From the NCBI RefSeq assembly GCF_001949145.1, contig NW_019091548.1, forward strand, positions 122,460 to 186,459: a stretch of 64,000 nt of DNA, in the 5' to 3' direction. Under the pieces are notes generated by a model. The model did not search any database. It was not told where the DNA came from and was given only the letters and a program-made list of their open reading frames with translations. How positions within the stretch are numbered: position 1 is the stretch's first letter; every line of letters starts with the position of its first letter. This DNA is from Acanthaster planci. Its lineage: Eukaryota > Echinodermata > Asteroidea > Valvatida > Acanthasteridae. Both the position numbers and the translations under genes were made by a program. Below are positions 38,401 through 50,400 of this stretch, piece by piece.

Positions 38401-41400
38401 CGTTTGGATAGCCGCTCATTAATGCGTAAGGTTAAATAAATATATTTGTGGGGTTAGGCCAGGTCAATTCTATCTCCGATCAGGCCAGTCTGCTAGTCCG
38501 CCACAAAAAGGTGTCAGTTGTCCCGCCACAGTACTGTGTAGGGACTGGAAAGCAGGCCCACAAACATAATCGAAGCAAGTACAGACTGGTGCATGGCACA
38601 CATCATGTAGGTGAATGTCTGTATGCACCAGAGCAAGTCACACCAGTCAGTTTTGCTAATCAGGCCCCACACGACAATATGAAGAAAAACTAAAGTAATA
38701 TTTTGATTAATGTAAAGCATGGGGGTGACCCTTAATCCAAGGTCACTCACCCTCCCAAATTTTATATTGATTTCTCATCAATGTCAAAGATCAGAGACTT
38801 TCTTCCCAAGGAGTCCAAATCCGTATATTGTGTCCCCTGCATTTGTGTATTATGATATATTTACACAAATGTACATGTATTAAAGAACACCGCAAATATT
38901 TTGAAAAAATTCAGGTGACATTAGGTTAATTTTCCAAAGACTAACCCAGTATCCCCCACCATTGAAAAAGATGGGTTGGGTGCCCCTTGTTAGCTACCAT
39001 GCTTTAAGCCTTTCCAAAGACACTATGTTTGTATACAGTCAGAGCATGCATCATCTGCAATCCATGTGCAAGAAAGCATATGTACATGTACATGACATTG
39101 TAGAAACAAAAATGGTGTACTGATCAAAACATGCTCTCTTCTTTACCATGTTTACGCAGTAGTGTTACAGCCAATGACTGTTGAAACATGCTCGACGCAA
39201 GGTAAACACAAAATGCTGTCATAACACAACATAAACTGTTACTTTTGCAACCCTCAAAAAAAAAATCGAACATTGAACTATGTCAATGCTCTAATGTATT
39301 TCTTGAAATAACTGTAGGGTACATCAAGCAAATCCTCTGAAAGCAAACGTGCAATTTCCCTCAATCTAGAGACTTGGCTGATTCAGTAATACTGTATCCT
39401 GTATGTTAGGTCTTAGCTGTCTCATGACCAGTCTTTTTCAAACATGGCACGTATGTAAAGAAATACCGGTACATGTACATTATGAGTACATCTACATGTA
39501 TGCTGTGAAACATCAATTCAATCCAACAAAAACTGTTGTTAAGATCACTTACGGCTCTCATCTTCCTGCATGTTAGCTGCTACCGGTGCTCTGAGCACAT
39601 ATAGTGTATTAATGGGAAAGGAAACACTATGATCTGTCCTCTTGCAATGTTACAGTTTCATAATTGCTCAAAATGAGCCAATCTATTCAAGATGACTGCT
39701 ACAAATACCTGAATACACTCACCATCTAGCATGATGCCTAAGCCAAATAAGATGAGGCTCCGTCGTATAATCTTCTTCAAAATGGTCCATTGAGATACAT
39801 TGTGTCTGATCATGCTACTGAAGGACAGTGACATTGACGTGCCCATAATAAATACAAACCTAGGACAGAAACAGAACTACAGTGTGAAAGCATGGAAAGT
39901 GTGAGGAATGTAATGTGGATTTCATTTACATGCACATCATCCTGTGAGGCATTTTCGTAGGGAACTTGCCTGAAATTGCAGGAACCCTTGTTTACCTCCT
40001 TATTTGCCCTCCATCTTTTTCTTAGGAAAAGTTTGGATGATTTAGATTGAACACAAAATAGACATCCAAGCATGTGACTTGGAGGTCTGCAAACAAGGGA
40101 AATTCCAAATTACATAAGACTTTGTATATTCAGGGTTTTTTGTTTGTTTTTTAATATACAACATACATGTACATGTAACTGGGAAGTATAAAGGTGCACA
40201 TTTGTCGCACCTATTTCCCCATGCCATTTTGTCGTGTCTGTTAGGAGGAAACCACTAAAGTCCTCCAAATGTTGCGTAGGAAACCAAAGGCACATTTATA
40301 GCAAAGTTGATTTAGAAGACTCTGGGAAGGCTGGGGTTACATGATCAGTACTGGCCTGCGTAACATAAGTAAAAAGAAACACTTCCAGTCAAAAAAGTTA
40401 TACACGGACGGCACAATTAATGACTATCAGGAAGTCCTTTGGGTCTAGCCAAAACTTCAAAGGTTATGAAGTAGCGAGGGAAAAGGAATGTCAAGCAGAA
40501 TCTGTATGGTACAGCACAGCCACACGGAAGACTAGTCAAAGGTTGTGCAATCTTTCTTCCTGCACATTACACTAATGATCTGTCGGTGTGTAGGAAATCA
40601 ATTTCATCAACAGCACTCACAACATGTCTTGCACTTTGACATTTGGTGTATACTACATTTCTTCGTGGCTTATGGCAGCAATCAAAGGCATGATGTTTTT
40701 GTATTGGCTAGAAAACAAAATGTGTAATCTTTTCCTTGCATGATTAACTTATTTGATCTCGTCTTTTGAGAGTGCCAGGCCCTTTTCTCCCAAAATGAAA
40801 GATATAATTGTGTAAGGCATACAATGTACAAAACTGTAGGTGTATTTCATCAATTTCATGAATTTCCTTACAAAATAAAAAAAATCTACGCTAGCTGGTT
40901 TACAGAGCTGAACTTGATCATAAATTTTCATTGTAACTTTCACAATTTCTCTTGAATTGTTTGTCCTGTCTACTTGTCATTTTACCTCTGAGACAGATTC
41001 TGCTAGCATCGAAACATCAGGCCCTCCATAGTTTTTTATTTGTATTTTAGGTAACTGTAGTCAGGATGCACTTTGCAGCAGTTTTGTATTACATATCTCT
41101 GTTACTATATCCCTTTGTGATGATCCTCCTTGCTGTCCTGTAAGTTTGTCCTTTTTGTTTGGGATTTATTCCTGTTGTTTCCTGGTTTTATTGCAGCATT
41201 GTCATCTTGTCTGTTTTTTGTCCTAATGATATATTCTCCCCTCTCTACAGGTAATTGCAGCGTCTTCTTTGTTTCGTCTACTAATGACACTACTATTCTC
41301 TCCCTCCCTGCAGGTAATTGCAATGTTGTCATCTTCTCTGTTGTATATAATACTGATATTATTCTTTCCCTCTCTACAGGTATGAACAACCCCATGTTTA

Positions 41401-44400
41401 TTTTAACAGCTCCATAAAATGAGAGAGAACGCCCTCCACTAAACCCACCACCAGGATAATTACAGGTTCTTTGCCTTGTCACGTCTTATTCCCACAGGTT
41501 TACAACTCTCATCCACCCCATGCTTAGGTACCCTCTCTCCTCACCTGCAGAAAAGATGGAATCAAGTTCTCCATGGTGCCTCTATCCAATTACTCAATAT
41601 TCTTTCTCAACAGTATCAAATCACAATTCAGAACCACCATCAGGACATAGCCCATCTCGATTCAGAACTTAGATCTGTCTTGATACTATGAATAGTAACC
41701 TGTGCATCGAAATGGAAAGAGGCCTCACTAATCTTGAGTTTGTTCTTCATGTCAGGAGGAAGAAGATAGGTGGCATTTTGGCCAAACAACAACATAGGCA
41801 TAGATGTTTCAGGTATCCTAAGCTCCAGCCCTTACCATCCACCACCTCCAAAACTGTGGTCAACCTTTCTTCTTCGTCTATAACTGATGCTGAACACTAA
41901 CTTCTCTCCAAGGGTCTGAAGTTCTGTCCCACTTCCCCCACAGTGAACCAGGTAGAACTCTGTCAAGATCTCACTGAATACTTCCGCAGGACACGAATTT
42001 GAGAATTTTTCTTTGACTCTGCTCTGTGCGACACAGAGCCCTTCCATGTCAAAAGCATCTGACCCCATACAAGCATGCTCACAACAGATTCAGCAGGTAT
42101 TCTGGGGCAATGCTCACAAGTTCTCCATGTTCTCAAAGTTCTCTATGGCCTGATCCTGCTAAGCAAAACACAACTTATCTGCCCAGGTTCTAAGTACATG
42201 TATTAACAATGATCACAAACATCAAAGCTATCTCACAATGGGCAGCTTATTTTTTTTTTTTTGGAGGGGGCTATGGGTAGAATCCTTTGGCTGGGATGTA
42301 CTTGGCCACAACAAGGCAGGTCTCACTGAAAGAGAATCCATTGTTAAGGGCCAAGGATTAAAAGGCTCACAGGTCGAGACATAGCTTCAGCGAGCACCAG
42401 TTATTCAATGACTAGCTCACGTCCACCATTTTGTTGTGATCCCTAATCAAGCAATGCTGCCTGAAGGATGATGGGTTCATACATGTCATTGCAGCTGTAT
42501 GGAAAAAGGAGAGGTACATGTACATGTATTTCCCTAAGAGCTTTCAAAATCCACTGATGGGTTCAACAGATTTTGCAGCACTGAAAAAGGCACATGTACA
42601 TATCTAAGCCACTATTACTCCATGAGGGGATCCAAACAGATGCTATTTGAAAACTCAAGTTTAACAAGCATGCCATTGGTTTCACGTACAGAGGAGTCAG
42701 GCATGCAACTTGGACTTTGACAAAAAAAAACAAGGAAATTCCAATCTTTACAAGACTTTGTACGGTGTTTTTCATTATTAATGGCATAAGTGATAAGTGA
42801 AAAATGAGGAAATCAGCTGATCCCAGGAAAAGTTGCATGCCTGAAGAGTTTGTTTGAGGACTTGCATACACTTGCAGGAAAGTTCCTAGCACAAATGAAT
42901 CGGGAGCTGGAGTTTAGGAATGCTTCTCTAAGTATACATAGATTGTAACATTGGTGGATACTTCTTTAGATTAAACATGAGATGTTGCAGAAGTGCCCTC
43001 TCTTTCACACACAGACCCTAAAGCCGAACCACTGCCTTTTGTGGCAGCAAAATTCCTAATTACATGTACATGGGAGATATGGTTGGTACAGAATTGAGCT
43101 CCCACCAACTACTGCACACAAAGAAGGACTTACCATGGGAAGACCAAATCTGCAACAGTTAAACCTGAAAAGTGATAAAACAAAATCAATGAACAAATTT
43201 TGCAAACCTCTGAACTCTGAATCAAGTCACTCAGGATATCTTTGAGGACCTAGAAAATGACACGTTCTGTAGGAACTCACACTACTAAAAAAAACTAAAT
43301 GTAACTAACCAAGGATCATTGAAGGAAAATGCTGCAAGCAACTGAATAGAAACAAAAGACACAAACTTCTAAATTTAAAAAAAAAACGGACAACAAAGAA
43401 TTTATTACAGAAATATCACAAAAAAACAAAGACTTGAAAATGAAAGAAATTACTTAAAGAAATTACAATTAAACTAGAAATGTGTTTGTGGACAAACACA
43501 GCTGCTTTCATTTGAAACCAGTGATGAACGCCTTACAAGATTAATGACAAGAACACATACATGTAGATGATATATTGCAAACATTTAATGTCACGTGGAT
43601 TGTCACTTGACCTGTCACACGAAGAAGAAATCATCTTATGATGTCAATTTTCATCTGAAGCACATCTATTTCTAGCCATGTGCCAAGTTTCAACTGAATC
43701 GGACTCGTACTTCATACAAGTACTTCATACTTCTTACAAAATATTAAAGAAAAATTGCGTTTGTGCTTTAGGGCATTTTACTATTGTAATTTATATAAAA
43801 CCAGTTAAGGTTTTTTTGCCATAAAGATTTCCAGACATACTTAAGAAGAACATAGAAACACATTGAAAATATCAGGATCTTGTGAATGCTGAAAACTTTG
43901 CATAATGCTTCCAACGTATGTATTCATAATTTCTGCAGTAATCTTGAAAAGAAATGTCAGGGACATACACACATATACATGTACAATTTATGTCCTATTG
44001 GTTGCAGTTTTTTCAGATAAACTTGGTATTTTGATGAAGTCCTTCTGTAGAACATTCTCAGTATGAATTGCAGTTCCATCGATGACACCTCGGACACCAA
44101 CATGTCTAAAGACTTCCTTCATGTGCTGGTGAATAGTCTTCTGCGTAATCTAAATAAAGGAAACAAATAGTTCATTGTGCATCAGTTCATATGTTGATGA
44201 ATGGAAAAAAGGTGTCAGAACTTTCAGCACTTTTGATATCACTTGGCTACATGTGAGTATGAATATTACAGTGGAAGACTGGACACATGGATGTTGATGA
44301 GTAAGGGATTTGCATTAGTACATGCATGGGTCCCCTCCCTTTTGCTTATGACTACATTAATCAGAACTGGCCATCTCTTGTGCATCAATATCCAACAGCA

Positions 44401-47400
44401 GGCCTTGTCACCACCTTCTCTTGCTTGGTTGTCCAACAGCTTCCTTTATCTTGGCTAGCCATGCTTCTGATATGTACATGTAACCGCAGTTATGTTGCAT
44501 TCTAATCACTGAAACTAACATCATGGAGAACAGATTTATCTCTAGCTTTCACTTAAGCAGCAGTATGAAGGATACCTATACACATGAAAAAAGAGCGGGG
44601 CCTCACACTAAAGTGGGGGGGGCTGACTGGATGTTGGACAGATACATGTACATAAACATGATCACTCAGGATATGCTGGTGGGAGGGCCACTGGGGATCA
44701 ATGATTTTTCATAGGGGCATGCGCACCCCCCACATGCCCACCTTAGTCACGCCGTTGTCTGTATGTCAATGCAACAGTACATTTTTTCACCATTACCTGT
44801 TAATTTCCTTGAACCAGTAATAATATGGTTTTTGTCTTTCAGGAAAATAACAATGAAACATGCACATTGAGTGTTTTGAAAAAGTGAAGGAAAAAACTGC
44901 CTGCCTTTTCCGGCCTTTTTTCTGAAGTGTACGTACGCGTAATCATATAAAAACCACTAACTTCTCTTCTGTCTTGAAGATTTCCAGACACATCAAATGA
45001 CATGGGGACCAGTTGCAAATATCAGATCTTATGAATGCCAAAAACGTTGCACTATTCTTCTGAAACCAATTTAACCACTTCCTGCCTGGGCAGTTATCAA
45101 TGTTGATGATGCTGGGGTGGGATATTCATCATTTTTTTCTGTTTTAAAAATTCTTTAAAAATTCATATCTTCATTTACTGGACACATACTCACTCATGAA
45201 GGACTGTCTGGTGTCCACTCTAGCCTGACAGACAAAATCTATTGATGCCTGAGTAATTCAGCCAGGCCTGCAGCCTTGTAAAAAGAGCCCAGATTATGCA
45301 TTGTTATATAATTTTCTACTGACCTCTTTTCAATAGGGGCCAAATTAGCATGCAGTGGTGCTGTGAGGCTCATCGCTGCGGTGTTGGGGCACTTTTGTCC
45401 CTGGGGGTAATCCATTCACTTTAAATGCCCCAAACTGTGGTATACTGTTTCAAAACAAGGATGGATTATCTCCACTTTTGAGACTGAAAAAATGTTGGTA
45501 ATTCCCAGCAGCCTGGTCTTTTGTTCCGAGTACGGTCTTTTGTTACAAGGCCCTGTTCCCTTTGTCCGAGTTCAGAGACCCCGGCCACACATATAAAGCA
45601 AACAAGTCCAGATCCGGAATCCCGGCTGGAAGAGGTTAAACAATTTCTGCAGTTGTCTTTCAAAAATTATAGTAGGTACGTGTACACAAACAAGTAAATC
45701 TCACTTCCTGCTGGTTGCAGTTAAAGATCTTGTAACGAGTACTTTGATGAAGCTGTTCTCAACATTCTGTGGATCAGTCCTGCTTCAAACTCCATTTCCA
45801 TTAATGACAATGGGGACATCCAACATGTATGAAGACTGCCTTCGTGTCTGTGCTGATGAACATCTGTATCAGAACAAAAAGGAAAACATTTATTGCAAGT
45901 GTTGCAGGCCATCTGTTAATGCATGGAAAAGCTGATGTCAGACCTTGGACACAAAGTGTACATGTATAGCAACCTTGAGTTCTCACTAAACGAGGAGTAG
46001 GTGGGCAATGTAAAAAGGGGGATCAGGAACATGGATGTTGAATTGTTGATGAGGAAACCATTTATAATGGTGGTACATGGATGTACTCACCCCCACAAAC
46101 ACACAGACACAAATGTTGCTTTATGAATGCATTAATCAGAGCGGCCAATTTGTATGTCAAAGCAGCAGTAGGTCTTTTTACCATTACCTGTTAACTTCCT
46201 TGCTTGGTTGTACAGCAGCTTAATTTATCTTGGGGAGCAGTGCTTCTGATATCTACTTGTAACTGCAGGTATGTTGAATTCCAATCATTGGAACTAACAT
46301 GGAGAACACATTTATATGTATCTCTAGCTTTCACTTAGGCAGTAACACAAAGGATACCTATACACAAGATGCAAATAAGGAAATCAAAATATTCAGAATA
46401 ATCAGCTTACATCAATATTAAATAACCACAGGTCTACATTCAAATTTCATACATTTTTGGATGTTTACCGTAGGCCTGTAATGACATGGTGTCTGCCTGG
46501 GGGGCATACATAAGAAATACAGTATGCAAGGTGAGTGTTTCAGGGACTTCATTTTGCAGCGCAATCGTAAAACCTGTGCAAATTTGTTGTACTCCATAGG
46601 CCATCCTGATTTGATTTGCCTTTGAATAAAATCTATCATACTAAAATTATTGAATAATGAACTCAGGAACAGGTATAATGAATGTACGTGCAAGTTGATC
46701 TCTTGATTGTGCTGAAAAACTAGGACGTACTTGACCATTGTCAATGCTAGTCTGAGCAACTTGAACTCAAAAAATTATCTTTTTTATCATTTGGACATGG
46801 TCGCTGGACATGGTCTGAGCAACCATGTCGAAACATTGAAAAAGGACATTTGTAGAGTTCAAATTACTCAGAATATGTCAATGCAAATTCAGAGCTAGTG
46901 TGAGTCAGTTCTGTTTCCCCTAACATTACTATCCAGAGCTACAGAATACAGAAAGGGCAGACAAAACTTTCAACTGATAATGTTAATTGCCTACCAGTTC
47001 CTGCAGTTCATCCAGCTTCCAAACCCAGTTGCTTGCCACACTACAGTCTGCTTGTTTGGTACACTCATGCTCACGATAATTGGGATCATGCCTATCCCGT
47101 ATTCGGTGTCAACTCCTTGGCCGCAATTTCCAACTCCGGTCCATAAATTTGGTTTTAGTTCAGCTTTTGTGGGATTAAGCCTACCTTGGAATCCTCTGAT
47201 CAAGAAAAGTCCAAAAAGAATTCAATTTGTGCCATTTCAGGAATGGGATGTCCCAAGAAGGTCTCAACAAAACACATGGGCCCATCGAAACTATCCATGT
47301 GTTGACAGGACTGCAAAAATATGGTTGATATGCTGTATGCAGTGGACAATTTGTGTCAAGTACTGCTTTGAACAACTGGTTGACCCAACATAAAATCACG

Positions 47401-50400
47401 GAGTTCATTTCCCTAAATACTTAACACGATTTGTCACAACCTTCTAGCGACATTATCTAGAAATCATGTAATAAGACTGTACTGAGCAACCACGCTAAGG
47501 TTGACCAATCGCACAGGACCGCGGATCGCGCATGGATATACTGCATGTAAGCATAAACTGTGTATATATAAAGTCAACAGGTTTGAAAATGTGTACAAAG
47601 TCAAAGGGACAAATGATATCTTCAAAATTAAATAATAAATCATTTCATGCTGTCAAAGTGACTTAATGCTTCTAGGACTATCTATGCTGTATTGGTCTTT
47701 GCTTAGACCAAATTTCATTTGGTGGAGTAGCCGAAGTCCATGCCATTCTGGCAGTTGAAAAATGTGTTTAAAACCTTCAGGGAAATGAAATATTCAAAAT
47801 TCTATAAAAAATCAGCTGATGACGTCATCATGACGTCACGCTTCACAGTACATCTTTGCTACAGGGTCTCTACTTGCTGCAACTTTGATGAAGTCACGAA
47901 CTTGCAAAGGGACTAAAGTGCAGTACAGAAAAACCCTGTACAAAGTGAACAGGGTTTGGCAGAAGCACATGGAGAAGAAGAAGAAACTAGACCTCTGTGC
48001 ATTTGTCTTGTGGACAGAACACTTAGGCCGACTAAGAAACTGGCTGCAAAAATGAGTTTTGTTCCAGCAATACTGGGATACTTTTTGAATGCATAAATGT
48101 GAGGTTCTGTACATCCCAAACATTACGTCAAAAGTTTTCCCCCAAAAAAATCCTGCGGTTTTTCAGTAATTCTATCTCAAAGTTTGCCATACTCCTGTAT
48201 GCCAAAAATGGACAATATCCGCTTCTAAGGCTGTGTGTGGGCACTTCCAACTTCAAAATTAGAGAACTGTGATTATGTCAAACCTTCAATATTGTAATTA
48301 TATCCAAAATGGAGATGAAAATGTACTAAATTGCTGACAGCAGGGGAAATACATTTACAGAACTTCACTCAATGTACTCATAACGTGTTTATGTTTCCAA
48401 GGCCCCCCGAACCAGTCATTTTGTGCTAAAAATGGCTTCCAATTCCAAATCAAATGACTGTAATTTAAATTTTGATGTGATCATCTGAACCTGGGCCATA
48501 TGATTATGAAACAAGGCATTTAGAAAAATGTCCCCAAAAAGTTAATCTCACTGGTTAGTTAAATTGATTATCAAAAGAGCGCATTTAATTTAGACGTACA
48601 TGTCATGCTATTTGTTTACATGCAAATAAAATGCCATAATGCTAAGGTAAAAGAAACAACTCTAATGAACAGGTCAGCTACAAAATCTAAATGCTTTGTA
48701 ATTTCTTGAAAAGACAATACTGAAGAGGGCTACGAATTGGAACCTTGGAGCATCTTCTCATTACTATCCATCAAAAATCATCAAGCACAGAGTCATTCTG
48801 TCCTGTAACAGTGTATGAAGAGGTGGGAGCATCTGTGCCAGTTTCCAGATCAATCATGTCGGTTGATAAATCATCCTCCAGAGTGTCCAGAGATTCGGTT
48901 ACACTTCTTGATGACAATGTGGATGAGTTGACAATCTCACACTTGTTTCTTGAGAAAGTTTTGTGAGAACAGAGCTCAGGATAATATCTTTTGAGCCAAT
49001 ATTTCAACTTGTCACTGTATCAGGAGAAATAGTTAAAATTAGATGGGTTAATATTTGATGAAAACAAGAGTTAATAATAANNNNNNNNNNNNNNNNNNNN
49101 NNNNNNNNNNNNNNNNNNNNNNNNNNNNNNNNNNNNNNNNNNNNNNNNNNNNNNNNNNNNNNNNNNNNNNNNNNNNNNNNNNNNNNNNNNNNNNNNNNNN
49201 NNNNNNNNNNNNNNNNNNNNNNNNNNNNNNNNNNNNNNNNNNNNNNNNNNNNNNNNNNNNNNNNNNNNNNNNNNNNNNNNNNNNNNNNNNNNNNNNNNNN
49301 NNNNNNNNNNNNNNNNNNNNNNNNNNNNNNNNNNNNNNNNNNNNNNNNNNNNNNNNNNNNNNNNNNNNNTTGTTGACCTCAGACCCAGCCTGACAGAGCG
49401 GAGTTGCACCATGTTTGCAAGATAAAGGGGACTAGAGCCGTGGAGTGTCTTGAATGTGAGGAGGATCTTGAACTGAATTCTGTATTTGATGGGTAACCAA
49501 TGTAGTTTGTTGAGAATGTTGAGAGTTACTGGCTGGAACAGAAGAATGAGTGAATTTATGAAATAAATCATGCACATGATCCTTCAACAGCTCATTTTAC
49601 CTTCCATTATTGATGTACATGTATAAATATTGTTACCTTGAGAGTAGAAATCAAAGACTGCCAATGCAACACCTTCTCTTGCTACATGCAATGTCATTGG
49701 TTGTCAAGGTGAATATTTTATAGAGTCAATTTTGTAAGCACTGGGCAATTTGAATAATTGTCAACCTATCATACCGGTGCCATACCGGTCAGTTTTCTTG
49801 TGCACCCCCCAAATAAAGGAGATATTTTCAAAATGAGTAAAAAAAAAGGAAAGCACATCAATCAAATATTGTCTACAGCTTACCCTTCAGGATCCTTGCT
49901 TTTCCTTGTCAGGATCTGAGTGTATGATTTGTAACAAGAGGTGCGACATCGAACCTCCAGAGCAACACAATCTTTGTCCCAAATGTGTATCAAAACATTT
50001 TCGTCTCTTTTGCTCTCTGCTGCTTGACAAAACATTCCTGGAAAAGAAACATAAAAGGAAATACAATTTAAACCATCTTGCTTGTGCTCTTAATCTTATA
50101 ACTATCTTGTTAAATTCTATTTGTTTCCAGACATTTTTGAGCCATTCGTTGAGTCCAAGTTACTAGAAACAGCTTCAATGGTGGGCATGATGGGCTAAAA
50201 CTAAAATACCAACATAGACATGATAGACCTAAATTACTATTAAATTTCGAATCAATACGCCCTTCCCTGACTGCGATGTCATTGTAATGCAGCTTACCTC
50301 CATCAGAAATTTCTGCCTGCAACAGCTTATCTGTGACACGTTTCCCACGTCAAGTGACGAACAGCTCAACTTTACTCCATGACGCATTCAAGTTAACATA

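Larger units (their letters stand above)
35314..39722. other. Intron 6 (contains a solo LTR and a short tandem duplication)
   Basis: No coding segment apart from the annotated repeats. Bases 35.6-35.85 contain TGGTGTACACC-type sequence near both ends of a short segment, possibly another small repeat. Confidence 0.5.

Noticed and set aside
41105-41482. 125-codon minus-strand frame with repeated LQLPxxRE phrases
   Set aside because: It is the reverse reading of the pyrimidine-rich tandem units at 41.19-41.39 kb, a by-product of the repeat.
46980-47393. 137-codon plus-strand frame
   Set aside because: No recognisable domain. The composition does not look protein-like across its length and there is no supporting context.
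49906-50166. Plus-strand zinc-finger-like frame (CMICNKRC...CPKC)
   Set aside because: Cysteine spacing is suggestive, but the frame then turns into low-complexity sequence and no continuation or family was found. Left unannotated as unsupported.
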